NCBI GenBank assembly: GCA_963556145.1
Contig: OY744472.1
Location: 4,030,001-4,094,000, forward strand
Source: Hygrocybe punicea
Taxonomy: Eukaryota > Basidiomycota > Agaricomycetes > Agaricales > Hygrophoraceae
DNA: 64,000 nt
Direction of reading: 5' to 3'
The position numbers were made by a program, and so were the translations under genes. The notes below the pieces were generated by a model. The model was not told where the DNA came from, did not search any database, and saw nothing but the letters and a program-made list of their open reading frames with translations. Every line of letters begins with the position of its first letter. Within the stretch, counting starts at the first letter, position 1. Below are positions 12,401-21,602 of this stretch, piece after piece.

Positions 12401-12928
12401 AGTCGCGACTAACATAGTCGCGACTAAAAACCATAGTTGGTCACTTATCCAATGATGGGTTACATATTACAGAAAGGTTTAAGTGTACTAACTCAAGACC
12501 TATGTAGAGGCTACCCCTCGAAATTTTCTTTATATTTTTATGTATTTTATTGAAGGCAGTAGAGCAGAGAAAAGAAAAGTGACCAACTATAGTCGTGGCA
12601 ACACTATCCTAAACTCAAGGAAACCGGTGATCCATCGTACGGTGCTGTTGAAGACTACATTCAACGGCACCGTCGGGTAAACTCTCTAATTCTGGCTCGC
12701 ATCTTTCAAACCTACTCACTAGAGGGTTTCACGGGTAATCCCTCACCTGGGATCAGGAAGGGCACGAGTGCTGTACCAGCACCACGCTTAGCAGAGAATA
12801 TTGCCTATGAGATTTTTGAACTTGAGCGTGAGGACGAAGGACCTGATGATGATCTTGAAGACGACGAAGAAGTTGCTGGTGACATTGGTGGGCTTGCGGA
12901 TTACATTTCCAACTTGTCTGTAAGGTAG
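9446..12928 (+). pseudogene. KDZ transposase with CxC1-type region (decayed)
   Basis: Cut-and-paste transposase of the KDZ superfamily, spliced with about six introns (for example 10788-10836, 11430-11487). The first clear region reads FTIEVIDVYTLANSA ... SFAISLRTLELFQRIRLRKPSFSVEAF and ends in the cysteine pair CPPC followed by NYELEDEPELRFSQMFAFDAN. This is the CxC1 cluster running into the first acidic catalytic strand. Next come WLGAYDIGC (second Asp) and HHPNIIDGMGLEDLE..ERVFSSSN (catalytic Glu region), then KYRRHVFIDLFFQQWD and a long charged C-terminus. I see frameshifts near 9815 and 11636, and a 387-bp palindromic hAT element inside the C-terminal coding sequence. It ends at TAG 12926-12928. 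Family assignment is firm; the start is uncertain. Confidence 0.88.
12220..12606. mobile_element. hAT-type MITE, perfect 192-bp-arm palindrome
   Basis: The element starts TAGTGTTGCC and ends GGCAACACTA, with an 8-bp target duplication TCCTAAAC on each side (12212-12219, 12607-12614); both are hAT hallmarks. By eye the two 192-nt arms are fully complementary, leaving only a 3-nt loop (ACA, centred on 12413). Each arm itself starts and ends with related inverted words (ACTATAGTTGGTCACTT and AAGTGACCAACTATGG). The whole therefore looks like two ~190-bp MITEs joined head to head. Excising it with one duplication restores the KDZ frame ...VLPKLKETGDPSYG. Confidence 0.93.
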
Positions 12929-13029
12929 CTAGCTATTGGACAATTGAATGAACAGTGTCAATGATTTGTAAATTAAATTAAACTCCTTGGAAAGTTATGA
13001 ACTTCGAATGCATATATGGATGAAGTTCA

Positions 13030-14272
13030 GTGCCACAATTTCGCATTCAACTTGAATTTGGTTCACACTTTCATTTGGCTCACACTTTCATCTCTCATTG
13101 CTGCCAGTCACTATGGCCTTCTGTGTTGTCCTGGGGGGAAAAACCCCTGGCATCCACTCTAGAATGTGAGTCTTTGCATTTACTTTTGAAACATCTGGCT
13201 GATAACTTAAAAAACAGGCCCTTCATCGTCAGTGGAAAAAAAGCACCCCCCTTCCCAATCGCCGTGAAATGTCGATCGAACGAGGAAGCTGTTGAGGTAA
13301 TGAAACTTCAACCGATGGTCGCTGCTGCAGTTAGCGAGGATCCACCACTCTCCAATCAAGATATCGCAACACGATTCTTTTGCTCGAAGTTGGTCTCCGT
13401 CACACTCAATGACGGAACAACCAAATTCTGGGCTGTTAACTATGGGCATCATATTGGTATTTACAGGGCTTGGTACGTTCATGTTCTCTACATATTTGTT
13501 TGACTAACAAACGGCAATCCCAACTGACGACGTGCCATGTCCATTTAGGCACGGCACTGATGAAGCTCAGGATCAGGTCAACGGCTGTGCTATCCAAAAT
13601 TCCAAAGCATTCTCTACATTTTGGGGAGCATTAGTCTTTATGATTTCGAAGGGGTTAGCATTAAAGGGTGATTTTACGCCAGAGCAATGTGCGTCCCCTA
13701 ACACATTCGATAGACACTACACTAACACATCTCACTCCTAAAGTGACAGACAAGTACGACAACCCAGAACCTGAACTAATCTTGAACTACCTCTGGGTAC
13801 CCAGCGCTGGCATGCCAATGGCTTCAACTTCTACTCTGCCACCACCTGCCGTGCCAATGCCTTCTGCTCTGAAATCAAAGCATCAATGTCAAGGTATGAA
13901 GCACACTTATCAAATAAAACAACTTACTTATGCTTTTTCCAAGTCAAAAAATCGTCTACTCCCGACAGTTCGCCGGTGGCAACCATGCGAGCACGGACCT
14001 TCATTTATCAACATGTTCGAAATCTAGGGGGTATTGTCAAAACTCTGACTGAACCGTCTCAGCCTTCAAGTGAAGACGAAGAACAGCCCCCATCGCTTGG
14101 GCCTATCATGGAGTCCCACCTCGCTGCACATGGCTACAGGTCAAGCTCAATCTTTCACATTGTCTGTGCATACATGGAAGCTGAAAATGTTGATGAATTC
14201 ATACATCTGCTCTGCTCCAAGGGCATGCCAAGGCTTGAGGTTCAATGGCTTTGGTGCTATATTCAAATGTGA
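13030..14272 (+). CDS. KDZ cargo gene with RNase H1 N-terminal (RHND)-like domain
   Basis: Multi-exon gene just downstream of the KDZ transposase and inside the element. After splicing at about 13472, the exons read FWAVNYGHHIGIYRAW, then HGTDEAQDQVNG and KAFSTFWGALVFMISKG. This is the spacing of the small hybrid- or dsRNA-binding domain at the N-terminus of RNase H1 and in caulimovirus viroplasmin: hydrophobic strand, GIY..W, QV.G, KSF.T...A..F. Upstream is an acidic/hydrophobic region (SNEEAVEVMKLQPMV), and downstream a proline-rich linker and a C-terminal helical part ending CYIQM. No RNase H catalytic domain follows. The function is unknown; a nucleic-acid-binding accessory role for the element is inference. 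The 5' end is uncertain. Confidence 0.6.
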
Positions 14273-15307
14273 TTATATAGTTATATATGTTTCATGTATC
14301 TTCATCTAACAGAGTGCGCTCAAGGCATGGACAAAATATCACATGCGTTTTATTGTTTGTTGTGCATTCACAACTGTTTGTCCACAGAATGGCGCATCGG
14401 GAGGATGGCCCTCAGCATTTCAAGAGTGCATCATGCAAACTTATGACCACAAAGGTGCGGTACGCTTGGCGGACCAAATCCAAACGGCAGTACATCAAAA
14501 AGACCCCTGCAGAGAAGGCTATTATCAAGGAAAAGCGTCTCACACGCAAGAAGGACTACCACGAGGCCCTTCGAGAAGCTCAGGAAATTGTTTTCCAACA
14601 GGCCGTCAAGCTCCGTGAACAATTTGGTGGACACTCTGTTCAATGGTATTGCGAGGAGATCCTTCAGCAAAGCCGACACACCAAGGGTCAACGGAAAGTA
14701 TCAGCATGGAATGTGTATTTGAGATCAGAGATCAAACAATTAAACAATGGTAAGTCTTCATTGTTTGTAAGGCTGAAAGTTTTGACAAATTGGACAGAGT
14801 CATGAGAGGACGGAAAGTGACAAAATTCTTCAATGCTGTCCGCTGAAATTTCTCAACAGTGGAAAGCCATGTCACATGCTGAACAGCAGGAAGCTACAAA
14901 GGATCTGGTACAGGAACTCCAGGATCAACGAGAGATGAAGGCCCTCTCTACTCAAAATGTACCGCTTGGAGCATTCCGTGATGCTCAGGCAACCATTGAG
15001 ATGTTAGAGAAGGAGGTGAGGATTTTTTCGCCGTGTAATTACTATACAAGCTAATACACTTCAGATTCATGCACTCCATGCTCGCACCGGCACAGAGGTT
15101 GTCCTTTTTGCCGTAAGGTCATCTACCGAAAGCTACCTCCGGCCCTACATTGCCTTTTCTAGTCATCGTATCCCAGATTTCTTTGATTTATCATTGAAGC
15201 AGCCAATCACGGAGGTAGGGCTTCGATTGGAGGCATTTTGTCTCTCTGGTGTACCTGGAAGATACATCAGACATTAATATTACAACCATATTATGCAGTG
15301 TCGAAAC

Positions 15308-16749
15308 TAGTGTTTCAAGGTCCAGTCCATAGGACCAGAAAAAAACCGGGACCCAACCGGACTGAACCAAAAAAGACCGGACCACCGGTTGCGGTTGCGC
15401 CCGATGTGGGAGGCTGCCGGTTGCGGTTGCCCGATTTGGCTCACCCTTATACAACCGAGTTGCAACTGGCTGCAACCGGTTACAACCGGACTTTCCGGTT
15501 CACCTCGTAGATAGGGAAATTGTATATTTTTTGTGTATGTAGATAATAAAACTAAGGGACAAATTATGTATTATAATAGTGGGCATGGCACTTTGCCCTG
15601 CCCTGCCCAATTCTTGTTGGTGCCAATGATGCGGCTTTCACCCTCGCGAGGTAGATGGGGGGGCCTCATGTGAGGCCATGGCCCTTAACCTGCTGTTTTC
15701 CATGACTTGGGGCGCCACATACCTCGCGCGGGCCAGACGCGCGTCAATTGACGCGGTTGTCACCCTCGCGAGGTAGATGGGGGGCCATCCTCGCTGCCAT
15801 CCTCGTTGGATGTGGGGCCGTCCTTGATTGGGCTGTTGGTGTCCAATGGAGCTGGCCGTTGGGGGGACTGGCAGTGCTTGTCCAGCGGGGCCATCCTGTT
15901 GGCCCTTTCCGCATCCTTCATTATTACCATGCCGAATTCCTTGCAAACAACATCTGCATGTCTGTTGATGCATCAGCCCGTGTTTGCGAGGTGTGTGGTT
16001 AGCAAGATGTTGATGGGACAAAGGTGGCATACGTACCTGGGCCGGTAGGTGGGCGCACCACCCTCCCAGCCTTCAACTTCCCTGTCGTCGTCATCATCGT
16101 CGTCTTGTTGTGACGTGGGTGTTGGTAGTGGTCATGGTCTTGTCATCATGCGCCTTTCTGTGGTCCAATCCATGGTTCCTGTGGGAGATGGTGGTGGGTT
16201 GTATTATTCGTTGTCATTGTCGCAGGTGCTGTACTTGTTCTTGCAGAATCTTGTTGTTGTGTCACGGTTGTGATGGCTGTGTGAATTGTTGTTGTCGTTG
16301 TGCTGACCGATGTCGCGGTGAATATCTACATTAGAAAGGTAAAATGTTAGTGAAATATACACAGTACAACGAAAAACAGAAGACTTAACTTGAGCAGAAG
16401 GGTTCACAATCACGAACCATTCTGCTTGACGTTGTGGTCGGAGACTCGGAGTTGAGGTAGTGTCACTTATGTGACGAGAAGTCACACTTACAATTACAAT
16501 TCAATATTCTAAGCTTTGAATAGTATAAACCGGTCCAGACCTGGTGCAAAACCAGTCTGGACTGGTTATTAACTGGTTCAGGTTAAAACCAGTTTAAACT
16601 GGTTAATGGACCGAAAAAAACCGATGGCAACCGGTTTCTGTCAGTCCGGTCCGGTTTTTTTCATTTTTGCAATGTTAGGCAACCGGTCCAGTCCCGGTTA
16701 ACTTCCAAAAAAGGCAAAAAACCGGACCTAACCGGACTTTAAAACACTA
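15308..16749. mobile_element. non-autonomous hAT element with ACCGG subterminal words
   Basis: Ends TAGTGTTT...AAACACTA, with target duplication GTCGAAAC (15300-15307) versus GTTGAAAC (16750-16757), a single CpG to TpG difference. The terminal 150-200 bp on both sides are packed with AACCGG / ACCGGTT words. The interior has no transposase. It holds the two-tier palindrome (15721-15774 and a worn copy at 15939-15992), the GC hairpin at 16041-16070 and CGT/TGT trinucleotide-rich sequence. It lies in an exon or intron border of the KDZ HMG-like gene. Confidence 0.85.
15721..15774. repeat. two-tier palindrome (ACCTCGCG / GCGTCAATTGACGC / CGCGAGGT)
   Basis: An inner 16-nt perfect palindrome (15739-15754, CGCGTCAATTGACGCG) is centred between outer inverted arms ACCTCGCG and CGCGAGGT about 10-13 nt away. 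The same layout occurs at 24827-24879, 35552-35605, 43882-43934, 60559-60613, 60638-60694 and 60815-60869. The core letters drift, but compensating changes keep it palindromic. Confidence 0.75.
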
Positions 16750-17832
16750 GTTGAAACTCACGAAGTTTTTGCAGGATTAATGCGCTGGTCTTTCTCTTGA
16801 GTTCAAGCAAATCCTGAACATAGTTATTCACCACACCTTACAAACTTGTAAGAAAGATGTCAGTTAGATGTATTACAGACATACCTTCCGAAGCTGCAAA
16901 AGCCAATGTCAGCCAGATGTTCTATCAAAACTTTGAAGACAGCATCACCGAGAAATTCAGTGTCATTATTGAGAATTGGCCGCTCAAGACCTTCTGCAGC
17001 CCTAGCAATGTCAAATCGCGCAATGAAGTCAAGGTCTTATACCATGCATGGGAGTCAGGCTCTGCACGCTTCCGCAGGATGAGTAACAAGGCGTGGAAGG
17101 AATGGCAGGAAAACCGGTTCCGGAGCGCCATGGCGCAGATGGATACTGAGACCGACGTTGTTGACCCAACCCATGCCATTACTCCTACGGATACCATGCC
17201 TATCAATCCAGCCTCTGACACAGCTGCTGCCGCCACTCTCGGCGACCTTGCCCTTGACCCCATACTGCCAAATACCACCTTGGATGCAAATATTGACCCT
17301 TCCCTTGATGTAATTGATCCAGCCCTGCATGCTCTACCCTCAATGCCAATCGCTGCCACCTCTCTAGTTGCTGCAGCCATGCCTGGTACCATTTCCGGTT
17401 CAACTCCAGCTCCTCTGGCTCTCACCGCAACATCCTTCACCCCATCTTCCACCTCAGCGAGTAAATGGCCCATGGAAGGTGACGACTGCCGGAGGAAGAG
17501 GGCTAGGCCAGGTCCTCTCACCAAGTTCATCAACGCGAGTACTGTGACATCGTCAACAGGCACTGCTCTTATCATTTCAAAGAAACCTCGCAAGGAGCGT
17601 TCCGACAAAGGGGTCAAAAGAGGACCGAAGGGCTCTCAGGGCAGGCAAAGGGCTGGAAAATAGTGGGGCCGTCCTCTCTGGCTGTAGGTGCCTAAATCTG
17701 CATTTCATCGCTGTTCTCCCCCTCCCCCGACATCATTTTTATCATTTTGTAGTTCTAGTTAGTACCTGGTTTCCTTGTCTTTGCAATCATACACAGGAAG
17801 AATTTAAAATTCTCAGTGGAACACGCTCTATA

Positions 17833-18134
17833 ATCTAAATATGGTAGGGCGGGAGTCGGCAACGTGTGCTACGACGCTGACGTGTTTGTTATTTATTTGT
17901 GACACGTTGAAGTCAGGTGCTGGTTGTCATGTTTGTTGATGGGCACGTGAACAGGACAATGTGCCGAGTGCTGACGGAGTGCTGACATATGACTCGTCTA
18001 TTTGAGGAGATATCTAACGCTATTGATGTAATTATTGGGAGTGTGTGGGATTTGATAAATTCCAAGCTAATTAGCTTGTCGATCTGGGGGTGCTTTACAA
18101 GCTAATTAGCTATGGATAACGTGATGTCGAGGTG
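17833..18134. repeat. KDZ right terminal inverted repeat
   Basis: Reverse complement of 8827-9136, ending ...GATGTCGAGGTG at 18134, followed directly by the target duplication TTTGTGCT. Confidence 0.93.
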
Positions 18135-18780
18135 TTTGTGCTTCGGTAAGTCTCAGTCCGTGTTGGTTCTTTCATAAAAGTGAATTTTAGCACAGGACTG
18201 TTTTAGCTCTTTACCACAATATGGCGGCTTTGGGATGTCTTCCGTTCACCGTATTCGCTCATCAAAATTGGCAAAAGCTCCAGCAGCTGCCCTTAGGCTG
18301 TATCGTGTCAATTACTCAACGTCGGCACTCAATTCTGAGTCTGTGCCTGGAGCAACAACGTTGCGCTCTGTTTGGATTCCTGCTCCTCTCTTGGACTATT
18401 CACTCCCTGGCATGGTTGCAGATTATAAGAATCGACATCCTTCTGCCAATCGCAACAGCAGTCCTCGGAAACCGGTATGAAATTCACGGTTTCTTTTTAT
18501 TCTGATCTCCCATTCGTCTTCAAAGATTTTTGCAGAACTTCGAAACCATCTGGGGACAGCACCTGGGCCAAGTTTTGCTCTTAGCTCAGGCACTGGTCAA
18601 CATGCCGTTGCCCCATTTCTAGACGAGGTGATCGATAATGACGAGCCACTGGCAGTGGCCTCAGGAATTGACTGTGAGGTGATTGATCTGACCCAGGATG
18701 GTTCTGAAGGGTACGGTACACACCCTGGCCATATGTCATTTGGAATCATTGATGGCATTGAATACAGTGAAGCTGCATAG
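18135..18780 (+). pseudogene. 3' part of the host gene split by the KDZ element
   Basis: Begins with the second target duplication and one codon before the splice donor GGTAAGT (about 18145). After an intron, a frame reading YGGFGMSSVHRIRSSKLAKAP..LRLYRVNYSTS runs to about 18475. It is then followed, past another short intron, by an acidic terminal exon (FLDEVIDNDEPLAV ... CEVIDLTQDGSEGYGTHPGH) that ends at TAG 18778-18780. The pieces read as the C-terminal half of one gene whose 5' exon is 8358-8826. No domain recognised. Confidence 0.45.
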
Positions 18781-21602
18781 CACGCAGCCCAAAGCGGTCG
18801 AACTGTAAGAGTATGCATTCGTTTTCTACTAGTTTTCTATGTATCTATGCGTAACCGTACTAGTATCCCAGTCCTTAAGTCAGCGATCCCGATAAGGAAA
18901 ACCCTTGGCCCAAGAACGCACCAGATGGCCTCGAAAACCCCTTCAAATGACCGATTTTTCCGTTCAGGGCCCAGAGCTCTCGATCAGAAATCAATGTCTT
19001 CGATCGCTCCAGTCTGAGATGGGTCTTCAGGGACCTACTGGAAGCACATAAGCATTCAGCGCTACGATCATCACGGAATGCTGAGGTCACCAATGCCTCC
19101 CTCCAGTCCCGTCGGCTGCGGAAGATGTCCCTTAGTACTGAGGAAAGTCAGCCAGCCATTTCAAGAGTGGCAAGAAATGGTTGAATAGACACCACCGGCC
19201 GAAGGTATGCTTGAAAAGGACTCAAGTGTATTAATAGTGTCCTTGACAGCAATATGACATCTGTCGTGCTCGGTGATGGATTGAGTATCGGCGCCGCTGC
19301 GTGATCAGAGTTCTCGACATGGGCAGCACCAGTAATGCCAACGCACCATTGGGTCGGTAGAGATAATGAAGAAATCCAAACAGGTTCACCCTTCAAATCG
19401 TGAATTCGAACAGCTGTCCCACAAATGCTTAGTGGTCACTCGTTGACCCCCATGGTTTCATGCCATATCCTATCGCCTGAAGTTCTGGGGTCGTGTGTGC
19501 TCAACAGGTTCCGGCGAGCGCTGGAAGCTGATGGAATGGTCTAGATGACACGGTTGGCGCTTCGCCCTTTCTTGATCTGGTTAGCAACGGCGCCTCTCGC
19601 TGCCAAAGTCGTCTAACGGCAGGGTCTACAAGTCCATACTGCGCAAGCATTTCCTGGAATGTGCCGGTGCATCGATCGATATGATAACGAGGTACCTTTT
19701 CTTTGGCGTTCCCCGCGAGAATCCGGCCAACGAGGACACTTGCAGGTGCGCCACTGAGGAATACGAGGAACAGCGTGTCAGTGGGCAACTTCGCCATATG
19801 TGAAGGGTTTTCCTGAGGTAGAAAACCCTTCATATGACCAATTTTTCCCGTCCGTTGATGGCCGTTCGCAACAAGCTCAAACAATGCGATGTATAAGACA
19901 CACATTGGGTTTGTTCTCCCTTGTTAGCCCCTGGCAGTGTCGCTGCATCCACATTATTATAAAGAAACCGTTGAACCATGACTTCGGAATTTCAGAACAA
20001 ATCAGAAGCCACCGCCACCTTCTCAGGGACCAAAGTTGAAGTTAAAACTGAGGTAAGTTATCCACACAGTATTCCACACCGTTTGTCCAGCTTGATTAAA
20101 AGGGAGTCCACTAGGAAGACCATTTTTCTGGTTCTGGAGACCAGACAATTTATGGTTGCTAACTTGCTATTGCATTCATCTGGACAGCACGCTAACTTCT
20201 CTAACGGAAACAGGTACAAGTGATGGAGTTCTCTATTTCAACACCCTGCCCCTCGGCTCGTGTTACTTTCTAGCAACATTTACGCCGAAGACTACCATAT
20301 CATTCTTCCAGGACCAGAAACAGATTGCCGAATTTATTGGTAAGCATTTGCTATCCTTTCTGTGACATTTCTCGTTAAATGACCTAATTCCACCAGGTAC
20401 TCCAATATCGGAAGCTGCTAATTTAGGAGGCGATAAAGGAGAAGGCGAATGGAGTCTTGGCCTTGCATGACCGATCGAATGACGCATTTGTGCGATTTTC
20501 TTTGAAAGTTCTTCATATGTTGTACTTGGTGTTTCTACACCCACTCATCTCCATTTTGCGGAGACCAATTTCTTTTGTTCTCGTAGTAGTACACAAATGT
20601 ATGTAGGTAGATATGGACGAAATACTAGGAATCTTGGCCCACTGCAGTTTCAGACTACCAAGACCAAACTGTTGAAGCTCAATGCTCTTGGTGTCTTGGT
20701 GAGAAGATAAGTGAACCACAGGAAGAGTTACGCCGACTTGAAATTAAGTAACATCTTCTCTTTGCAAACCACGCAAGTGACCATGGGCAGGGGCGAAAAA
20801 GGCCCTTCGAAACATATATACATGTACGAGCTGGCTGCAAGACCATAATATTGATTTCAAAGCTCTCCCCAATCGCATCCTCATGGTGAGGAAGACTGGG
20901 AGGTCCTTTTTACAGATGAAGCTGCAAGGCATAATACCATCGTCTATGAACAGCCCATCAAGCATCTGAAGCAACTCAGTTTGGGGTCGAATCTGCACAA
21001 ACTAGCCATGATCAAGATCATGCCTGCAATATTTTTCAACTTATCTGGACACTCACACAGATCACACAAACTATGGATCAAAGGGCAATCATGATGCGAT
21101 TATCCAAAGCACTGTTTGTGCATATTCGGTGTCAACAAGATTCCCTCGGATGCATTCAGGGTCACTAAATCTGGCACGCTTTACTGGGTTTACTGACCAT
21201 AGTACTGGGTATTTATCTGCCAGTTATCTGCCCGGCAAGTTCTGGACACTTAGTGTTGTGGATTTACCTTACCTGGCGGAGGTGCTGAATTGTCAAATTT
21301 AACAAATTCACCCTTGAACACTGTGAGCTGTAAGATTCAAGTTGTCCATGTTCAATGCTGATGGCGCATCAAAATTGCCATATTGGTCACAAGACAATCG
21401 GACCGGTCACATGCCCCCTAGCTCACCACTTTCTGTGTAGATTTCATGGTTCACGGCAGTCATCCCCACCTGAGATGTATAAAACATACAGCCTGGTTCA
21501 GCATGTTTACACTTGGTGCTGTTGTCAGGGATGGTGCCCCTTTCTCTTACCCTTGACCCTCACAACTGACTTCCACCCCCTTCAAGTCGCACAAGCACAC
21601 CA
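18781..21602. other. no firm gene; possible eroded coding and a hairpin
   Basis: I find no gene I can support over these 2.8 kb. A minus-strand frame at 19501-19790 (RYHIDRCTGTFQEMLAQYG) looks protein-like but has no start, partners or family. At 19795-19836 there is a strong hairpin (CATATGTGAAGGGTTTTC and its near-complement around an 8-nt loop). A related AACCCCTTCAAATGACCGATTTTTCC sequence at about 18938 suggests a repeated or inverted small element. Short plus-strand frames near 20.0-20.4 kb show intron-like breaks but cannot be assembled. Confidence 0.4.

Larger units (their letters stand above)
14389..17663 (+). pseudogene. KDZ cargo gene, HMG-box-like, interrupted by a hAT element
   Basis: An ATG at 14389 follows a splice acceptor or leader (TCCACAG). 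The first exon is basic and helical (TPAEKAIIKEKRLTRKKDYHEAL), then AWNVYLRSEIKQLNN at the exon end. The next exon gives SAEISQQWKAMSHAEQQEATKD. Together these have the HMG-box pattern (AWNVYL...N...S..ISQ.WK.MS..EQ...T.D), which suggests DNA binding. A one-base frameshift lies near 14850. Later exons include HARTGTEVVLF and, beyond the inserted hAT (15308-16749), IIENWPLKTFCSPSNVKSRNE and a long A/P/T-rich tail ending in basic GPKGSQGRQRAGK. The last exon (16857-17663) is open. It is probably non-functional because of the insertion. Confidence 0.6.
8827..18134 (+). mobile_element. complete KDZ (Kyakuja-Dileera-Zisupton) DNA transposon
   Basis: A 9,308-bp element with terminal inverted repeats of about 300 bp (8827-9136 and 17833-18134), both beginning CACCTCGACATCACGTTATC. 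It is flanked by a perfect 8-bp target duplication TTTGTGCT (8819-8826, 18135-18142). Eight-base duplications are typical of the Zisupton/KDZ class. It carries three plus-strand genes: a KDZ transposase with CxC1 region (9446-12928), an RHND-like gene (13030-14272) and an HMG-box-like gene (14389-17663). Two hAT elements have inserted since (12220-12606, 15308-16749). The transposase has frameshifts, so the copy is probably dead, although its ends look mobilisable in trans. Confidence 0.92.
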
